Assembly (NCBI GenBank): GCA_003209165.1
Contig: QCSL01000018.1
Location: forward strand, 1 to 37,791
Direction of reading: 5' to 3'
DNA from: Synechococcus sp. AG-670-B23
GTDB lineage: Bacteria > Cyanobacteriota > Cyanobacteriia > PCC-6307 > Cyanobiaceae
DNA length: 37,791 bases
Below the pieces are notes generated by a model, which saw only the letters and a program-made list of their open reading frames with translations, ran no database searches and was not told the origin of the DNA. Position numbers and translations under genes: made by a program. The first letter of the stretch is position 1. The number at the start of each line of letters is the position of its first letter. Below are positions 7,633 through 15,781 of this stretch, piece by piece.

Positions 7633-9379
7633 TATTAAAATAAATCCTGGGAATCAAAATATTTCTTATATTGTTAAGAATAGCTATATAGAACCTTTCG
7701 GCAAATTATCCATATTGTTGGTTGGAAAATTTTTAGGTGCATTAAATGAAAATGGTACGATTGCTATAGAAGATCTACGTGAATTTAAAAAATTTATACT
7801 CTCTTCTTTGAAAAAAGCAGATATTTCTGACTTTTCTTTGAATTCTTGCGTGGGAAATTTTTCACTTATTTGTATTTTTCATGATCTGTCTAAGATTCTT
7901 GTTTCAACATCGACTTCTGGAATAAGTCCATATATTGCCAAATCTCACCAGGGACAAATAAAAATTAATTTCGATGAAAATTCTATTTTATCAACTTATA
8001 AGTCAAATTTATCTGTTGCAGCGAAAGAAGGGATTTTGGTGGGTCATCAATTGGTGACTCGTGCTCCCTTAACATTATTCGATGTTGAAAATATTTCTAG
8101 ATGTCCTTCTGGTCATAACACAATTATAAGTATGGATGCTTTTAATATTACTTTTCGTCCGTATCTTAACAAAAAAGATTTTATTTATTCTCCTCAAGTT
8201 CTAGAAGAGTCGTTAAAAAGCATTCTTAAATTGTATTTAGGCCGTTTTGGAAGTGATATAGGACTTGCCTTCTCCGGAGGATTAGATTCATCTTGTTTGG
8301 CAGCATTGTTGAAGAGCATGAATGCTTCAGTACCATTTTTTCATGTTGACTACAAGGGATCTAAATCTAAAAGATCAAGAGTTGCGCACTATATTGCCAC
8401 ATATCTTGGCTTTTCAACATTACATCTAGCTCGTCATGATTCACGTGTTGATGTAGCTGATATGACTAAAAATTGTAAGGCTGGATTTATTACTGTTCCT
8501 AATTCTATGTATTTAGGATCACCTATCAATAAATATGTTAAGAACAGCGTTCCTTCAAACCTAATTACAGGTCAAGGTGCCGATTCGATCTATGTAATTG
8601 ACAGCTTTGCGCCTGCAACAGAGCTTGTAGGCGATGCTCGTGTCCAATCAATTGTTGACAGTCGTCATTTACGTCTTGCACTCACTACTCCAAATATAGA
8701 AAAGCTTTTTTCGTTCAGCCACAATGATAGTTTACAATCACAAATTTACTCAAATCAATCATTTAGAGGTCTAGTGGATAATCAGTGCGTATCTTTCAAT
8801 GAGCATGTTGATTATAATAAATTCGATAATGTTAAGCCAACCTCTTTAAATACTTATCGTAGAACGTTTATCTCGAAAAAGATTTTTGATACTTTACTTC
8901 CAGAGTACTTTGAGTCAAATCCCCATTCGTCTATTTTGTCTTTATATAGATACATAAAGTGGATGCGCTCACTAATTAATGTACCCGTCCAATATGCTTC
9001 CGCACAACTAGCTCAGGGTGTTAATAGATTAACGCCCTTTCTCGAAGGACCGATAGTAAACATGTTCTTTCAATTAGAAATTTCATCTTTAGAATCTCTC
9101 AATCTTAAGGCAAAATTAGAACATATGTTTTTTGCCAATGCTGACATTTCACACCGCACCCTAGTGGAAAATGCTTTGTCTACTTTTACAGGAAGCGATG
9201 CAGATTTTGGCTATAAACTTAGCAAAGAGATGGATCCTGATAAATATAAAAGTTTGGCGAATCAAGTAATATCTGCACTACATCAGGAATCACAAGCTTC
9301 TACTTTTATGCATGATATTCTAAAAAATGTTACTTCAGCTGATCATCTGCTAAGGGCAGCCTCGTTAATAAATGATTGA
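7622..9379 (+). CDS. asparagine synthetase-like ATP-dependent ligase, no Cys nucleophile
   Basis: The C-terminal half is an asparagine-synthetase-type PP-loop ligase: LAFSGGLDSSCLAALL (SGGLDS at 218-223), FFHVDYKGSKSKRSR, and NLITGQGADSIYV near residue 320. The N-terminal half (1-180) has an Ntn-glutaminase-like outline but begins MAIDIK and lacks the Cys2 nucleophile, so glutamine hydrolysis is unlikely. Homologues with this loss (beta-lactam synthetase and lasso-peptide cyclase types) adenylate a carboxylate and couple it to an amine already present. The 585-residue length is close to AsnB. It overlaps the upstream gene by 11 nt, and a perfect hairpin follows at 9435. The likely role is amide formation in the phosphonate or surface-glycan pathway; the substrate is unknown. 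Confidence 0.7.
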   Translation: MAIDIKINPGNQNISYIVKNSYIEPFGKLSILLVGKFLGALNENGTIAIEDLREFKKFILSSLKKADISDFSLNSCVGNFSLICIFHDLSKILVSTSTSGISPYIAKSHQGQIKINFDENSILSTYKSNLSVAAKEGILVGHQLVTRAPLTLFDVENISRCPSGHNTIISMDAFNITFRPYLNKKDFIYSPQVLEESLKSILKLYLGRFGSDIGLAFSGGLDSSCLAALLKSMNASVPFFHVDYKGSKSKRSRVAHYIATYLGFSTLHLARHDSRVDVADMTKNCKAGFITVPNSMYLGSPINKYVKNSVPSNLITGQGADSIYVIDSFAPATELVGDARVQSIVDSRHLRLALTTPNIEKLFSFSHNDSLQSQIYSNQSFRGLVDNQCVSFNEHVDYNKFDNVKPTSLNTYRRTFISKKIFDTLLPEYFESNPHSSILSLYRYIKWMRSLINVPVQYASAQLAQGVNRLTPFLEGPIVNMFFQLEISSLESLNLKAKLEHMFFANADISHRTLVENALSTFTGSDADFGYKLSKEMDPDKYKSLANQVISALHQESQASTFMHDILKNVTSADHLLRAASLIND

Positions 9380-9434
9380 TGAAATCATTTTTGGCAACTA
9401 TGATGCATTTTGCAACAAAATATTCTATCTGTTG

Positions 9435-9462
9435 CACTAATGTTATAGTTTTAACATTAGTG
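9435..9462 (+). promoter_or_regulatory. 10-bp perfect hairpin before the ATP-grasp gene
   Basis: CACTAATGTT (9435-9444) and AACATTAGTG (9453-9462) are exact reverse complements around an 8-nt loop. The repeat lies in the only sizeable gap inside the plus-strand cassette, 12 nt before the GTG at 9475. It lacks a strong T-run, so it may be an operator, an attenuator or a translation-control hairpin as easily as a terminator. Confidence 0.5.
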
Positions 9463-9474
9463 TTTGAGAACTAA

Positions 9475-10581
9475 GTGCGTAAGATCCTCATTTCTTGCAT
9501 GGGTGGCTATGGAGCCGAACATTTAGCTAAAAGTATTGCTAATTCCTCCTTAGGCCCCAAAGTAGAAATCCATGGCACTCACGCCGATCCTTATCTTCTG
9601 GCCCGTTCATCGGCGCACCAGAACTTCCTTTCACCATGGTCTTTTGAACCAGATAAGTATATTCAAAAAATATCAAGTTATATAGAGTCCCATTCTATTG
9701 ATTTATTTATACCTAAAAGCGACAAAGAAGTTACAGTTTGCTCTCAAAATAGAGATTTAATACCATGCAAGATGTTTCTGCCTCAACCCTCAGATATATT
9801 GGCAGCACAAGATAAACTATCATTTTACAATATTCTCCACAAGGCTGGTGTGCATGTTGCTCAAACAGAGCAAGTAAAGTCTATTGACCAGCTAGATTCC
9901 ATTTTTAGAAAATTAGGTTCAGCTGAAAAATATTGGGTACGAGTTAAAAGCGCAGGCGAAGCTGGTGCGTTTGGCGCCACATGGGTAACGAAGCCTGAAC
10001 AAGCCAGGCAATGGATTCAATTATGGAATGAGCTCAATAATGTCGCTATAGACGAATTTACTGTTTCTGAATATCTGCCGGGTCGTTTATTCGAAGTGCT
10101 GACCTTGTTTAGTCAAGGCGAATTAAAGATTGCTAAAATATACGAGAATATTGAATATTACGGTGGTTCTGGAATTTCAGGAGTAGGGTCAACCCCAAAA
10201 GTCGGGAAAACTTGTTGTGACCATGCTTCAGTACAGGCAGTTAAGGAATCACTTAAAGCAATTGAAGCATTAGCTATTGAGACACAATCCAAACCTAATG
10301 GTATATATCATTTTTCTGTCAAAGAAAATATTAACCTTAGTCCGTGTATAACTGAGTGCAACATTGGACGCTTCCCATCAACATGCGGCTTTTTAAATCA
10401 AATTGGGCAATTTAATGTGGGTGAGTGGTTTGTTCGTTTTGCCTTGGATGATTTGCCTCCAGACATTCCTTCCAATTTGATCGATCTTGAACACAATTCA
10501 ATTTACATGATTCGGTCATTAGATCAAGAAATGGCTCTGCTTTCCGAAGACAAGATCAATGCTTTTTCGTTGAACAAATGA
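9475..10581 (+). CDS. ATP-grasp ligase (CarB/D-Ala-D-Ala ligase-like fold)
   Basis: The 368-residue protein starts at GTG 9475 (RKILISCMGGYGAEHLAKSI, a Rossmann-like preATP-grasp strand). ATP-grasp features follow: LAAQDKLSFYNILHKAGV (the D-K substrate segment), YWVRVKSAGEAGAFG (ATP-binding Lys and glycine-rich loop), FTVSEYLPGRLFEV, and ITECNIGRF (metal-binding Glu/Asn) near residue 297. The family activates a carboxylate as an acyl phosphate and couples it to an amine or thiol. Its stop overlaps the ALDH start (ATGA), which argues for translational coupling. It could ligate phosphonoacetate or an amino acid; this is inference from context. Confidence 0.75.
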   Translation: MRKILISCMGGYGAEHLAKSIANSSLGPKVEIHGTHADPYLLARSSAHQNFLSPWSFEPDKYIQKISSYIESHSIDLFIPKSDKEVTVCSQNRDLIPCKMFLPQPSDILAAQDKLSFYNILHKAGVHVAQTEQVKSIDQLDSIFRKLGSAEKYWVRVKSAGEAGAFGATWVTKPEQARQWIQLWNELNNVAIDEFTVSEYLPGRLFEVLTLFSQGELKIAKIYENIEYYGGSGISGVGSTPKVGKTCCDHASVQAVKESLKAIEALAIETQSKPNGIYHFSVKENINLSPCITECNIGRFPSTCGFLNQIGQFNVGEWFVRFALDDLPPDIPSNLIDLEHNSIYMIRSLDQEMALLSEDKINAFSLNK

Positions 10582-11963
10582 GTAAATTAAAGCAGGCTAT
10601 GAGTCAGACTGTTATTAATCCCTACAATGGCGAGATTGTTGGCACCTATCCGCTTTTGTCAGAGGATCAAGTGCAAGACTCAATACAACAACTTGCGAAA
10701 TATAAAAGAAATTTGTCTCTTCAGCAGATATCTGTATATTTAAACAATCTTGCCGATTCTATTTCAAAGAAAAAAGATCAGTATTCAAGATTGATTACCT
10801 CTGAGTCTGGCTTATGCCTTAAAGACACTTTGCATGAGGTGAGTCGTGCCTTAAAAGTTATTAGATTTTCGGCTGATTCGGCACTGAGGTTAGATGATTA
10901 CAGTGAGTCAGAAAATTTCAGTGTTGGAAATGCTCATTTTTCTGCAGATGTTATTAGGGAACCTGTTGGTATAGTTGCTTGTGTCACACCTTTCAATCAC
11001 CCTCTTAATCAAGTTGTCCATAAAGTGTGTCCTGCGTTAGCTTCAAACAATGCTTGCCTTCTCAAGCCCTCTGAGAAGACACCTATGACTGCGCTTATGT
11101 TTGTAGATGATGCTTTGAAGTGCGGCATCCCACCTGAGATGCTTCAAATCGTCACTGGTGATGCCGCTTTGGTTGGCAAACAAATTTGTCAATCTAATGA
11201 TATATCCATGATCAGCTTCACTGGTAGTACAAAAGTGGGTGAAATCTTTACCAGAAATGCCGGAATTAAAAAGCTCTCTCTTGAACTTGGCGGTAACGAT
11301 GCCTTATTGGTGATGTCTGATGCGAACATTGAAGAAGCTGTTGCCATTGCTGCCGAAGGTTCTTTCCGTAATTCAGGACAACGATGTAGTGCAGTAAAGA
11401 GAATATTTGTCCATTCAGATATCTATACTTTATTCTGTGATCATTTGGTACAAAAGACAAAGACTTACTCATGCGGTGATCCTATGAATAGCTCTACTGA
11501 TGTTGGTACTGTAATTTCTGAAGAAGATGCAATTGAAATTGAATCAAGAATTCAACAAGCAGTCAGCGCGGGTGCTACGTTACTTTGGGGAGGTAATCGC
11601 AAGGGTGCTTTACTAGAGCCAACTATAGTTATCGACGTAAATCCAGATTCTTTACTCGTCACTTCTGAAACTTTTGGACCAGTTGCGTCAATTATGAAAT
11701 TTGAGGATTATGAAGATGCGATTTCGATGATTAATAACACTATTTATGGATTGAATTCTGCCATTGTGACTAACGATGATTGTTTGATTCAAGATTTTAT
11801 CAGTCGCATTAATGTGGGTGGCATTAGGATCAATATGCCACCCGGCTTTAGAAGTGAAAACGTTCCCTTTGGAGGAAACAAGTCAAGTGGCTTTGGACGG
11901 AGTGGTGTCTGGCCGTCAATATTAGAGATGACCAATCAAAAGACTATAATTCGCAAGGTTTAG
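10578..11963 (+). CDS. NAD(P)-dependent aldehyde dehydrogenase, candidate phosphonoacetaldehyde dehydrogenase
   Basis: This is a full-length ALDH superfamily enzyme (461 aa). Catalytic features are visible: CVTPFNHPLNQ with the oxyanion Asn140, LLKPSEKTP with the cofactor-binding Lys163, FTGSTKVGE, LELGGND with Glu236, and NSGQRCSAVKR with the nucleophile Cys270. The ETFGPVASI segment near the C-terminus is also canonical. The FNHPLNQVVHK stretch resembles the phosphonoacetaldehyde/glyceraldehyde-3-phosphate (non-phosphorylating) branch. Sitting three genes before phosphonopyruvate decarboxylase, it most simply oxidises phosphonoacetaldehyde to phosphonoacetate. It overlaps the ATP-grasp gene by 4 nt and precedes the methyltransferase by 12 nt. 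Enzyme class is sure; substrate is inference. Confidence 0.88.
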   Translation: MSKLKQAMSQTVINPYNGEIVGTYPLLSEDQVQDSIQQLAKYKRNLSLQQISVYLNNLADSISKKKDQYSRLITSESGLCLKDTLHEVSRALKVIRFSADSALRLDDYSESENFSVGNAHFSADVIREPVGIVACVTPFNHPLNQVVHKVCPALASNNACLLKPSEKTPMTALMFVDDALKCGIPPEMLQIVTGDAALVGKQICQSNDISMISFTGSTKVGEIFTRNAGIKKLSLELGGNDALLVMSDANIEEAVAIAAEGSFRNSGQRCSAVKRIFVHSDIYTLFCDHLVQKTKTYSCGDPMNSSTDVGTVISEEDAIEIESRIQQAVSAGATLLWGGNRKGALLEPTIVIDVNPDSLLVTSETFGPVASIMKFEDYEDAISMINNTIYGLNSAIVTNDDCLIQDFISRINVGGIRINMPPGFRSENVPFGGNKSSGFGRSGVWPSILEMTNQKTIIRKV

Positions 11964-11975
11964 CAGTGTTATTGT

Positions 11976-12800
11976 ATGGACAAAGCTGTACTGTATTCGC
12001 AAGAAGATGCAGATGCGCTTACAGCTTCTGAGAAAGCTGAAGATTGGAGAGATTTAGCTGATCAGATGAAAGCTGATCTTATTTTGGAACATCTACCTCA
12101 AATATCTAGCCTTTTGGACATCGGCTGTGCATGGGGGCAAGTATTAAGGAAGCTAGTTGGTCACGTACCACGTTTGGCTGGAGTAGACGAGTCAGCAGAT
12201 CGCATCAAAACTCTTCTTGATAATGATCTTGGTATTGAAGTTTATAAATCTCATTCTTCATTGTTGCCGGTAGATAACTCTTCATTTGATGCAGTTTTAA
12301 CCTCCCATATTGTTCATGAAATTAAGCTTTTTGGCTCATCACAAGACTTTTCTTTAATGCTTAAGGAGATAAAACGTGTTCTTACCCCCTCCGGAAAATA
12401 TATTTTGATTGATCATAGAGATCCTGGTGATGGAACCGTATCGATAAGATTGACTGATAGCAATCGTCAAAAGCTTTTATATTTTGCTGAAAAATTTAAG
12501 TATAGAAAAGTTGTGGCCGATATATCTGGTGATGTCGCAACATTATCCACTAGGGATTGTCATGACTTTGTGACTAAAATATGGTCACTTGGATCCGGTG
12601 CTGAAGACTTAGAGATGAATGAGACCCATACGGTGATGAAAAAGGATGAGATTAAGCATGATTTGTCTGTGAATAATTTCGTTCTAATTAATTGGATCCC
12701 CTTCAACAATATACAGCCCTTAATGGATCATTACGGGATAGAACTTGTCTCTGGTGATGCATGGGATCGCCAGTTCATGTGCCTTAGCCAGCCAAAATGA
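11976..12800 (+). CDS. SAM-dependent methyltransferase (class I)
   Basis: The 274-residue protein has a clear class I SAM-binding motif SLLDIGCAWGQVLRKL at about residue 45, an acidic motif II region (LAGVDESADRI), SFDAVLTSHIVHEI as motif III/IV and IKRVLTPSGKYILIDHRD as the post-motif strand. The C-terminal part carries no recognisable extra domain. It ends in a 4-nt ATGA overlap with the PEP mutase gene, so it belongs to the phosphonate transcription unit. Methylation of a carboxylate, hydroxyl or amine on the phosphonate product is a reasonable guess; the acceptor cannot be read from sequence. Confidence 0.8.
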   Translation: MDKAVLYSQEDADALTASEKAEDWRDLADQMKADLILEHLPQISSLLDIGCAWGQVLRKLVGHVPRLAGVDESADRIKTLLDNDLGIEVYKSHSSLLPVDNSSFDAVLTSHIVHEIKLFGSSQDFSLMLKEIKRVLTPSGKYILIDHRDPGDGTVSIRLTDSNRQKLLYFAEKFKYRKVVADISGDVATLSTRDCHDFVTKIWSLGSGAEDLEMNETHTVMKKDEIKHDLSVNNFVLINWIPFNNIQPLMDHYGIELVSGDAWDRQFMCLSQPK

Positions 12801-14416
12801 AGAACTCCACCAAGTTAAGAGAGCTTCTATCGAGTAGCTCTCCAGAAATGATTATGGAGTCCCACAGTGGACTTTCTGCAAAAATAGCCCAAGAAACTGG
12901 GTTCAAAGCTGTATGGGCTTCCAGTTTATCAATCTCTGCCTCATATGGTCTAAGAGATTGCAACGAAGCCAGTTGGTCTCATATTTTAGAAACTGTTGAG
13001 TTTATGACTGACTCTATTGATATACCTCTTTTGTTAGATGCAGATACTGGTTATGGAAATTTTAACAACGTTAGGTATCTTGTTAAACGTCTAGAAAATA
13101 GAAGGGTTGGTGGGATGTGTATTGAAGATAAGTTATTTCCGAAAACCAACTCTTTTATTAATGGTGAGCGTCAATCACTTGCTGATGTAGATGAGTTTTG
13201 CGGAAAAATCAAAGCAGCTAAGGATACACAAGTAGATCCTGATTTCAATGTAATTGCGCGTATCGAGGCTTTGATTGCTGGATATGGAATGGATGAAGCT
13301 CTGACAAGGGCTCATAAGTATGTTGACGCTGGTGCTGATGCACTTTTAGTGCACTCAAAGTCTAATACCGTCACTCAAATTGCTGAATTCATGGGTTTGT
13401 GGGATCAGTCATGTCCTATTGTTGTTGTTCCTACAAAATATTATGACACGCCTTTTCATGTTTTTGAAGATTTGGGCATATCGGTTGTAATTTGGGCTAA
13501 TCAAATGATGCGTGCTTCTATTACAAGCATGCAAGATGTTACTAGAAGGATATATGAATCAAGATCCATCTCTGAGGTTGAGCCTACTATTGTTCCAGTC
13601 TCAGAGGTATTTAGACTCCAAAATACACAAGAACTACTTGAAGCAGAGTTAAATTATCTCCAACAGATTGAATCTGTTGGAGGCATAATTTTAGCTGCAT
13701 CTAAGGGTGATGATTTTGAAGGGTTGACCAAAGATAAACCAAAGGCAATGGTATCAGTTGATGGTAAGCCAATACTTAGCCACATCCAAGATACATTTAA
13801 TCAGTGCGGTGTAAAGGACATTACAGTCTTAGCAGGTTACGCTCACGAATCTGTCAAACTACCTAATATTGAAAAAATAATAGTTGATGATTGGCAAATA
13901 AATGGCAATGCTTGGTCTCTATATCTTGCTCTTCATAAACTTAACGGCCCTTGTGTAATTAGTTTTGGTGATATCTTGTTTGATAAGTCCCTTTTAGATC
14001 ATTTATTAGACAATCCCGATGATATTGTTTTGTCTGTTGATTATACCTGGACCAATGGCCCATCCGATCGTAATGTTTTACCCCTTGTTCAATGCGATGC
14101 ACCAGCATCTCAGATGTTTGGTGGCCGTACCACTTCATCTTTGACCAGTATTGGCTACAAACTAGGTGAATCCAATATTTCAGGTGAATGGATTGGTTTG
14201 TTAAAAGTTAACACTCAGGGAGCCAAGATAATGTCTGATCACCTCAAGTATCTCGCAGAAACTGATATTAATTCATTAAGGTCCATGGATATGGTTTCAT
14301 TTTTGCATTCTTTAAGTTTAACCACTGCCGATCTTTCCGTCAGTTATTTCCCTGGTAAATGGCTTGATGTTGATAATTCTAATGATCTCACTCGCTACAA
14401 TTCAATGAAGGATTGA
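12797..14416 (+). CDS. pepM: phosphoenolpyruvate mutase fused to nucleotidyltransferase
   Basis: PEP mutase rearranges PEP to phosphonopyruvate, the entry step of nearly all C-P bond biosynthesis. Residues 1-290 form the isocitrate-lyase-like barrel: LLLDADTGYGN (Asp81, Asp83 for Mg) and the diagnostic EDKLFPKTNS at 110-119, which matches the EDK-x5-NS signature separating true PEP mutases from other ICL family members. Residues 295-539 are a sugar-phosphate-type nucleotidyltransferase (IILAASKGDDFEGL then TKDKPKAMVSV, later SFGDILFDKSLL and GKWLDVDNSNDL). The usual Arg of the GxGxR loop is replaced (KGDDF), so activity of this domain is less sure. Fused domains of this kind are known to make CMP-activated phosphonates. 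The gene overlaps both neighbours by 4 nt. Confidence 0.95.
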   Translation: MKNSTKLRELLSSSSPEMIMESHSGLSAKIAQETGFKAVWASSLSISASYGLRDCNEASWSHILETVEFMTDSIDIPLLLDADTGYGNFNNVRYLVKRLENRRVGGMCIEDKLFPKTNSFINGERQSLADVDEFCGKIKAAKDTQVDPDFNVIARIEALIAGYGMDEALTRAHKYVDAGADALLVHSKSNTVTQIAEFMGLWDQSCPIVVVPTKYYDTPFHVFEDLGISVVIWANQMMRASITSMQDVTRRIYESRSISEVEPTIVPVSEVFRLQNTQELLEAELNYLQQIESVGGIILAASKGDDFEGLTKDKPKAMVSVDGKPILSHIQDTFNQCGVKDITVLAGYAHESVKLPNIEKIIVDDWQINGNAWSLYLALHKLNGPCVISFGDILFDKSLLDHLLDNPDDIVLSVDYTWTNGPSDRNVLPLVQCDAPASQMFGGRTTSSLTSIGYKLGESNISGEWIGLLKVNTQGAKIMSDHLKYLAETDINSLRSMDMVSFLHSLSLTTADLSVSYFPGKWLDVDNSNDLTRYNSMKD

Positions 14417-14418
14417 AA

Positions 14419-15522
14419 ATGATTCCAGCGGATTTCCTTGATCTTCTCTCCTCTCATAACTTTGGTCCTTTTGCCGGAGTTCCTTGTTCATTGCTCGGTG
14501 GGTTAATTAACTCGATTGAATGTAGTGATGAGCAAAGTTATTATACTGCTTCTTCTGAGGGGGAATCTATGGGGATAGCTGCTGGCTTTAGTTTATCTGG
14601 CAAAACTCCCGTTGTTCTTATGCAGAATGATGGACTTGGTAATGTTATAAATCCACTTTCTTCTCTTCAGATTCCTTTCAAGTTGCCCACACTTCTAGTT
14701 ATTACATGGAGAGGGGAGCCACATGGAAAGCCTGATGCTATCCAACATCAATTAATGGGTGAAAAACTGCTTGAGCTTTTAAAGCTTTTTGATATTCCAT
14801 TTTCTATTCTTGATCAAGATCAAGACATCAAATCTACAGATGCTCTTTTAGAAGAGGCCTCCGCTTATATTTCAGAAGCAAGTACGCCGTATGCACTAAT
14901 AGTAAAACGTGGTTTTTTCGATAAAATTCCTCCTGTTCAGTCTAATTGTGACGAAAAATATTTTAAGAGAGAGCTGTATATAAAGTCATTGTTGACCAAT
15001 ATTTCCTTCGATTCTCCCGTATTAGGAACTACAGGATTTACTGGTAGGGAGCTAACGGAACTGGCGGGAGATCATCCTCATTTTTATATGCCAGGTTCAA
15101 TGGGTTGCCTACCATCCATTGGTCTGGGTCTTGCCAAAGCCAATCCAACTAAACGTTTTTTTGTTCTTGACGGTGATGGCGCTCTGTTAATGAAGCTTGG
15201 TTCATTGTCAACCTTGGGTCATTACAAACCTACTAATCTCGTACACATAGTATTTGATAATCTTTGTTATGAATCTACGGGTTGTCAAGCAACTGTTGCT
15301 AACACAGTAGATTTTGAATCACTTGCACGCGCTTGTGGATATCGACATTGTGTATCTGTCGATAACTTGACTGCCTTTATTGACTATACAAAAAACATTA
15401 CCACTAATATCGATGGCCCTTATTTTATTCATATTAGAATTAGTACTGGCACGATGTCAAATCTTAGCAGGCCTTCAAGTACACCCGTAGAGCATAAAAA
15501 TGAATTTATTCGAAATCTCTAA
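14419..15522 (+). CDS. ppd: phosphonopyruvate decarboxylase
   Basis: The TPP-dependent enzyme decarboxylates phosphonopyruvate to phosphonoacetaldehyde, pulling the unfavourable PEP mutase equilibrium forward. The 367-residue, two-domain length is typical for Ppd. The N-terminal PYR domain has FAGVPCSLLGG and SSEGESMGIAAG with the cofactor-activating Glu. The Mg/TPP motif is LDGDGALLMKLGSLSTLG ... HIVFDN in the C-terminal domain, and GSMGCLPSIGLGLA precedes it. I take the ATG at 14419, 2 nt after the pepM stop; a TTG at 14413 overlapping that stop is an alternative. It is the last gene of the plus-strand unit. The pairing with PEP mutase makes the assignment firm. Confidence 0.94.
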   Translation: MIPADFLDLLSSHNFGPFAGVPCSLLGGLINSIECSDEQSYYTASSEGESMGIAAGFSLSGKTPVVLMQNDGLGNVINPLSSLQIPFKLPTLLVITWRGEPHGKPDAIQHQLMGEKLLELLKLFDIPFSILDQDQDIKSTDALLEEASAYISEASTPYALIVKRGFFDKIPPVQSNCDEKYFKRELYIKSLLTNISFDSPVLGTTGFTGRELTELAGDHPHFYMPGSMGCLPSIGLGLAKANPTKRFFVLDGDGALLMKLGSLSTLGHYKPTNLVHIVFDNLCYESTGCQATVANTVDFESLARACGYRHCVSVDNLTAFIDYTKNITTNIDGPYFIHIRISTGTMSNLSRPSSTPVEHKNEFIRNL

Positions 15523-15781
15523 ATAGTTGGCAGTTTGGCCTCTATTCAATAGATAATTGAGGATTCATTAACAATATTTGCTTATTTTTTATCATTTAGA
15601 TTCGCATTGATTTGCTTCTCCAATGTATGCTTCTCTCTTTGCTTCCAAGCTTAATTCGGCCGACAATAATGTTCTGAGTTCCTTTCGTTGTTTCAGTTAT
15701 TTTCGGAGACCTTGCTGCTCAGTGCCGATATTCCATGGCTAGTTTAATCTCCCATGGCATTAAATCCTCGTCTTCATAGCT
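15523..15781. other. convergent intergenic region, no clear gene or terminator
   Basis: This AT-rich gap separates ppd from the convergent oxygenase gene. It contains two CCATGGC copies (about 15734 and 15753) and a 39-codon plus-strand frame at 15623-15742 beginning MYASLFASKL, which could be the head of a lost gene. I see no convincing hairpin with T-run. Confidence 0.4.

Noticed and set aside
7622-9379. Lasso-peptide cyclase reading of the AsnB-like gene with the upstream micro-ORFs as precursor
   Set aside because: No transglutaminase-type leader protease, no RRE protein and no plausible leader/core layout in the short ORFs; PEP mutase and Ppd nearby favour a phosphonate role.
15623-15742. 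39-codon plus-strand ORF after ppd
   Set aside because: Short, Cys/Phe-rich, no homology recognised; kept only as a note in the intergenic entry.
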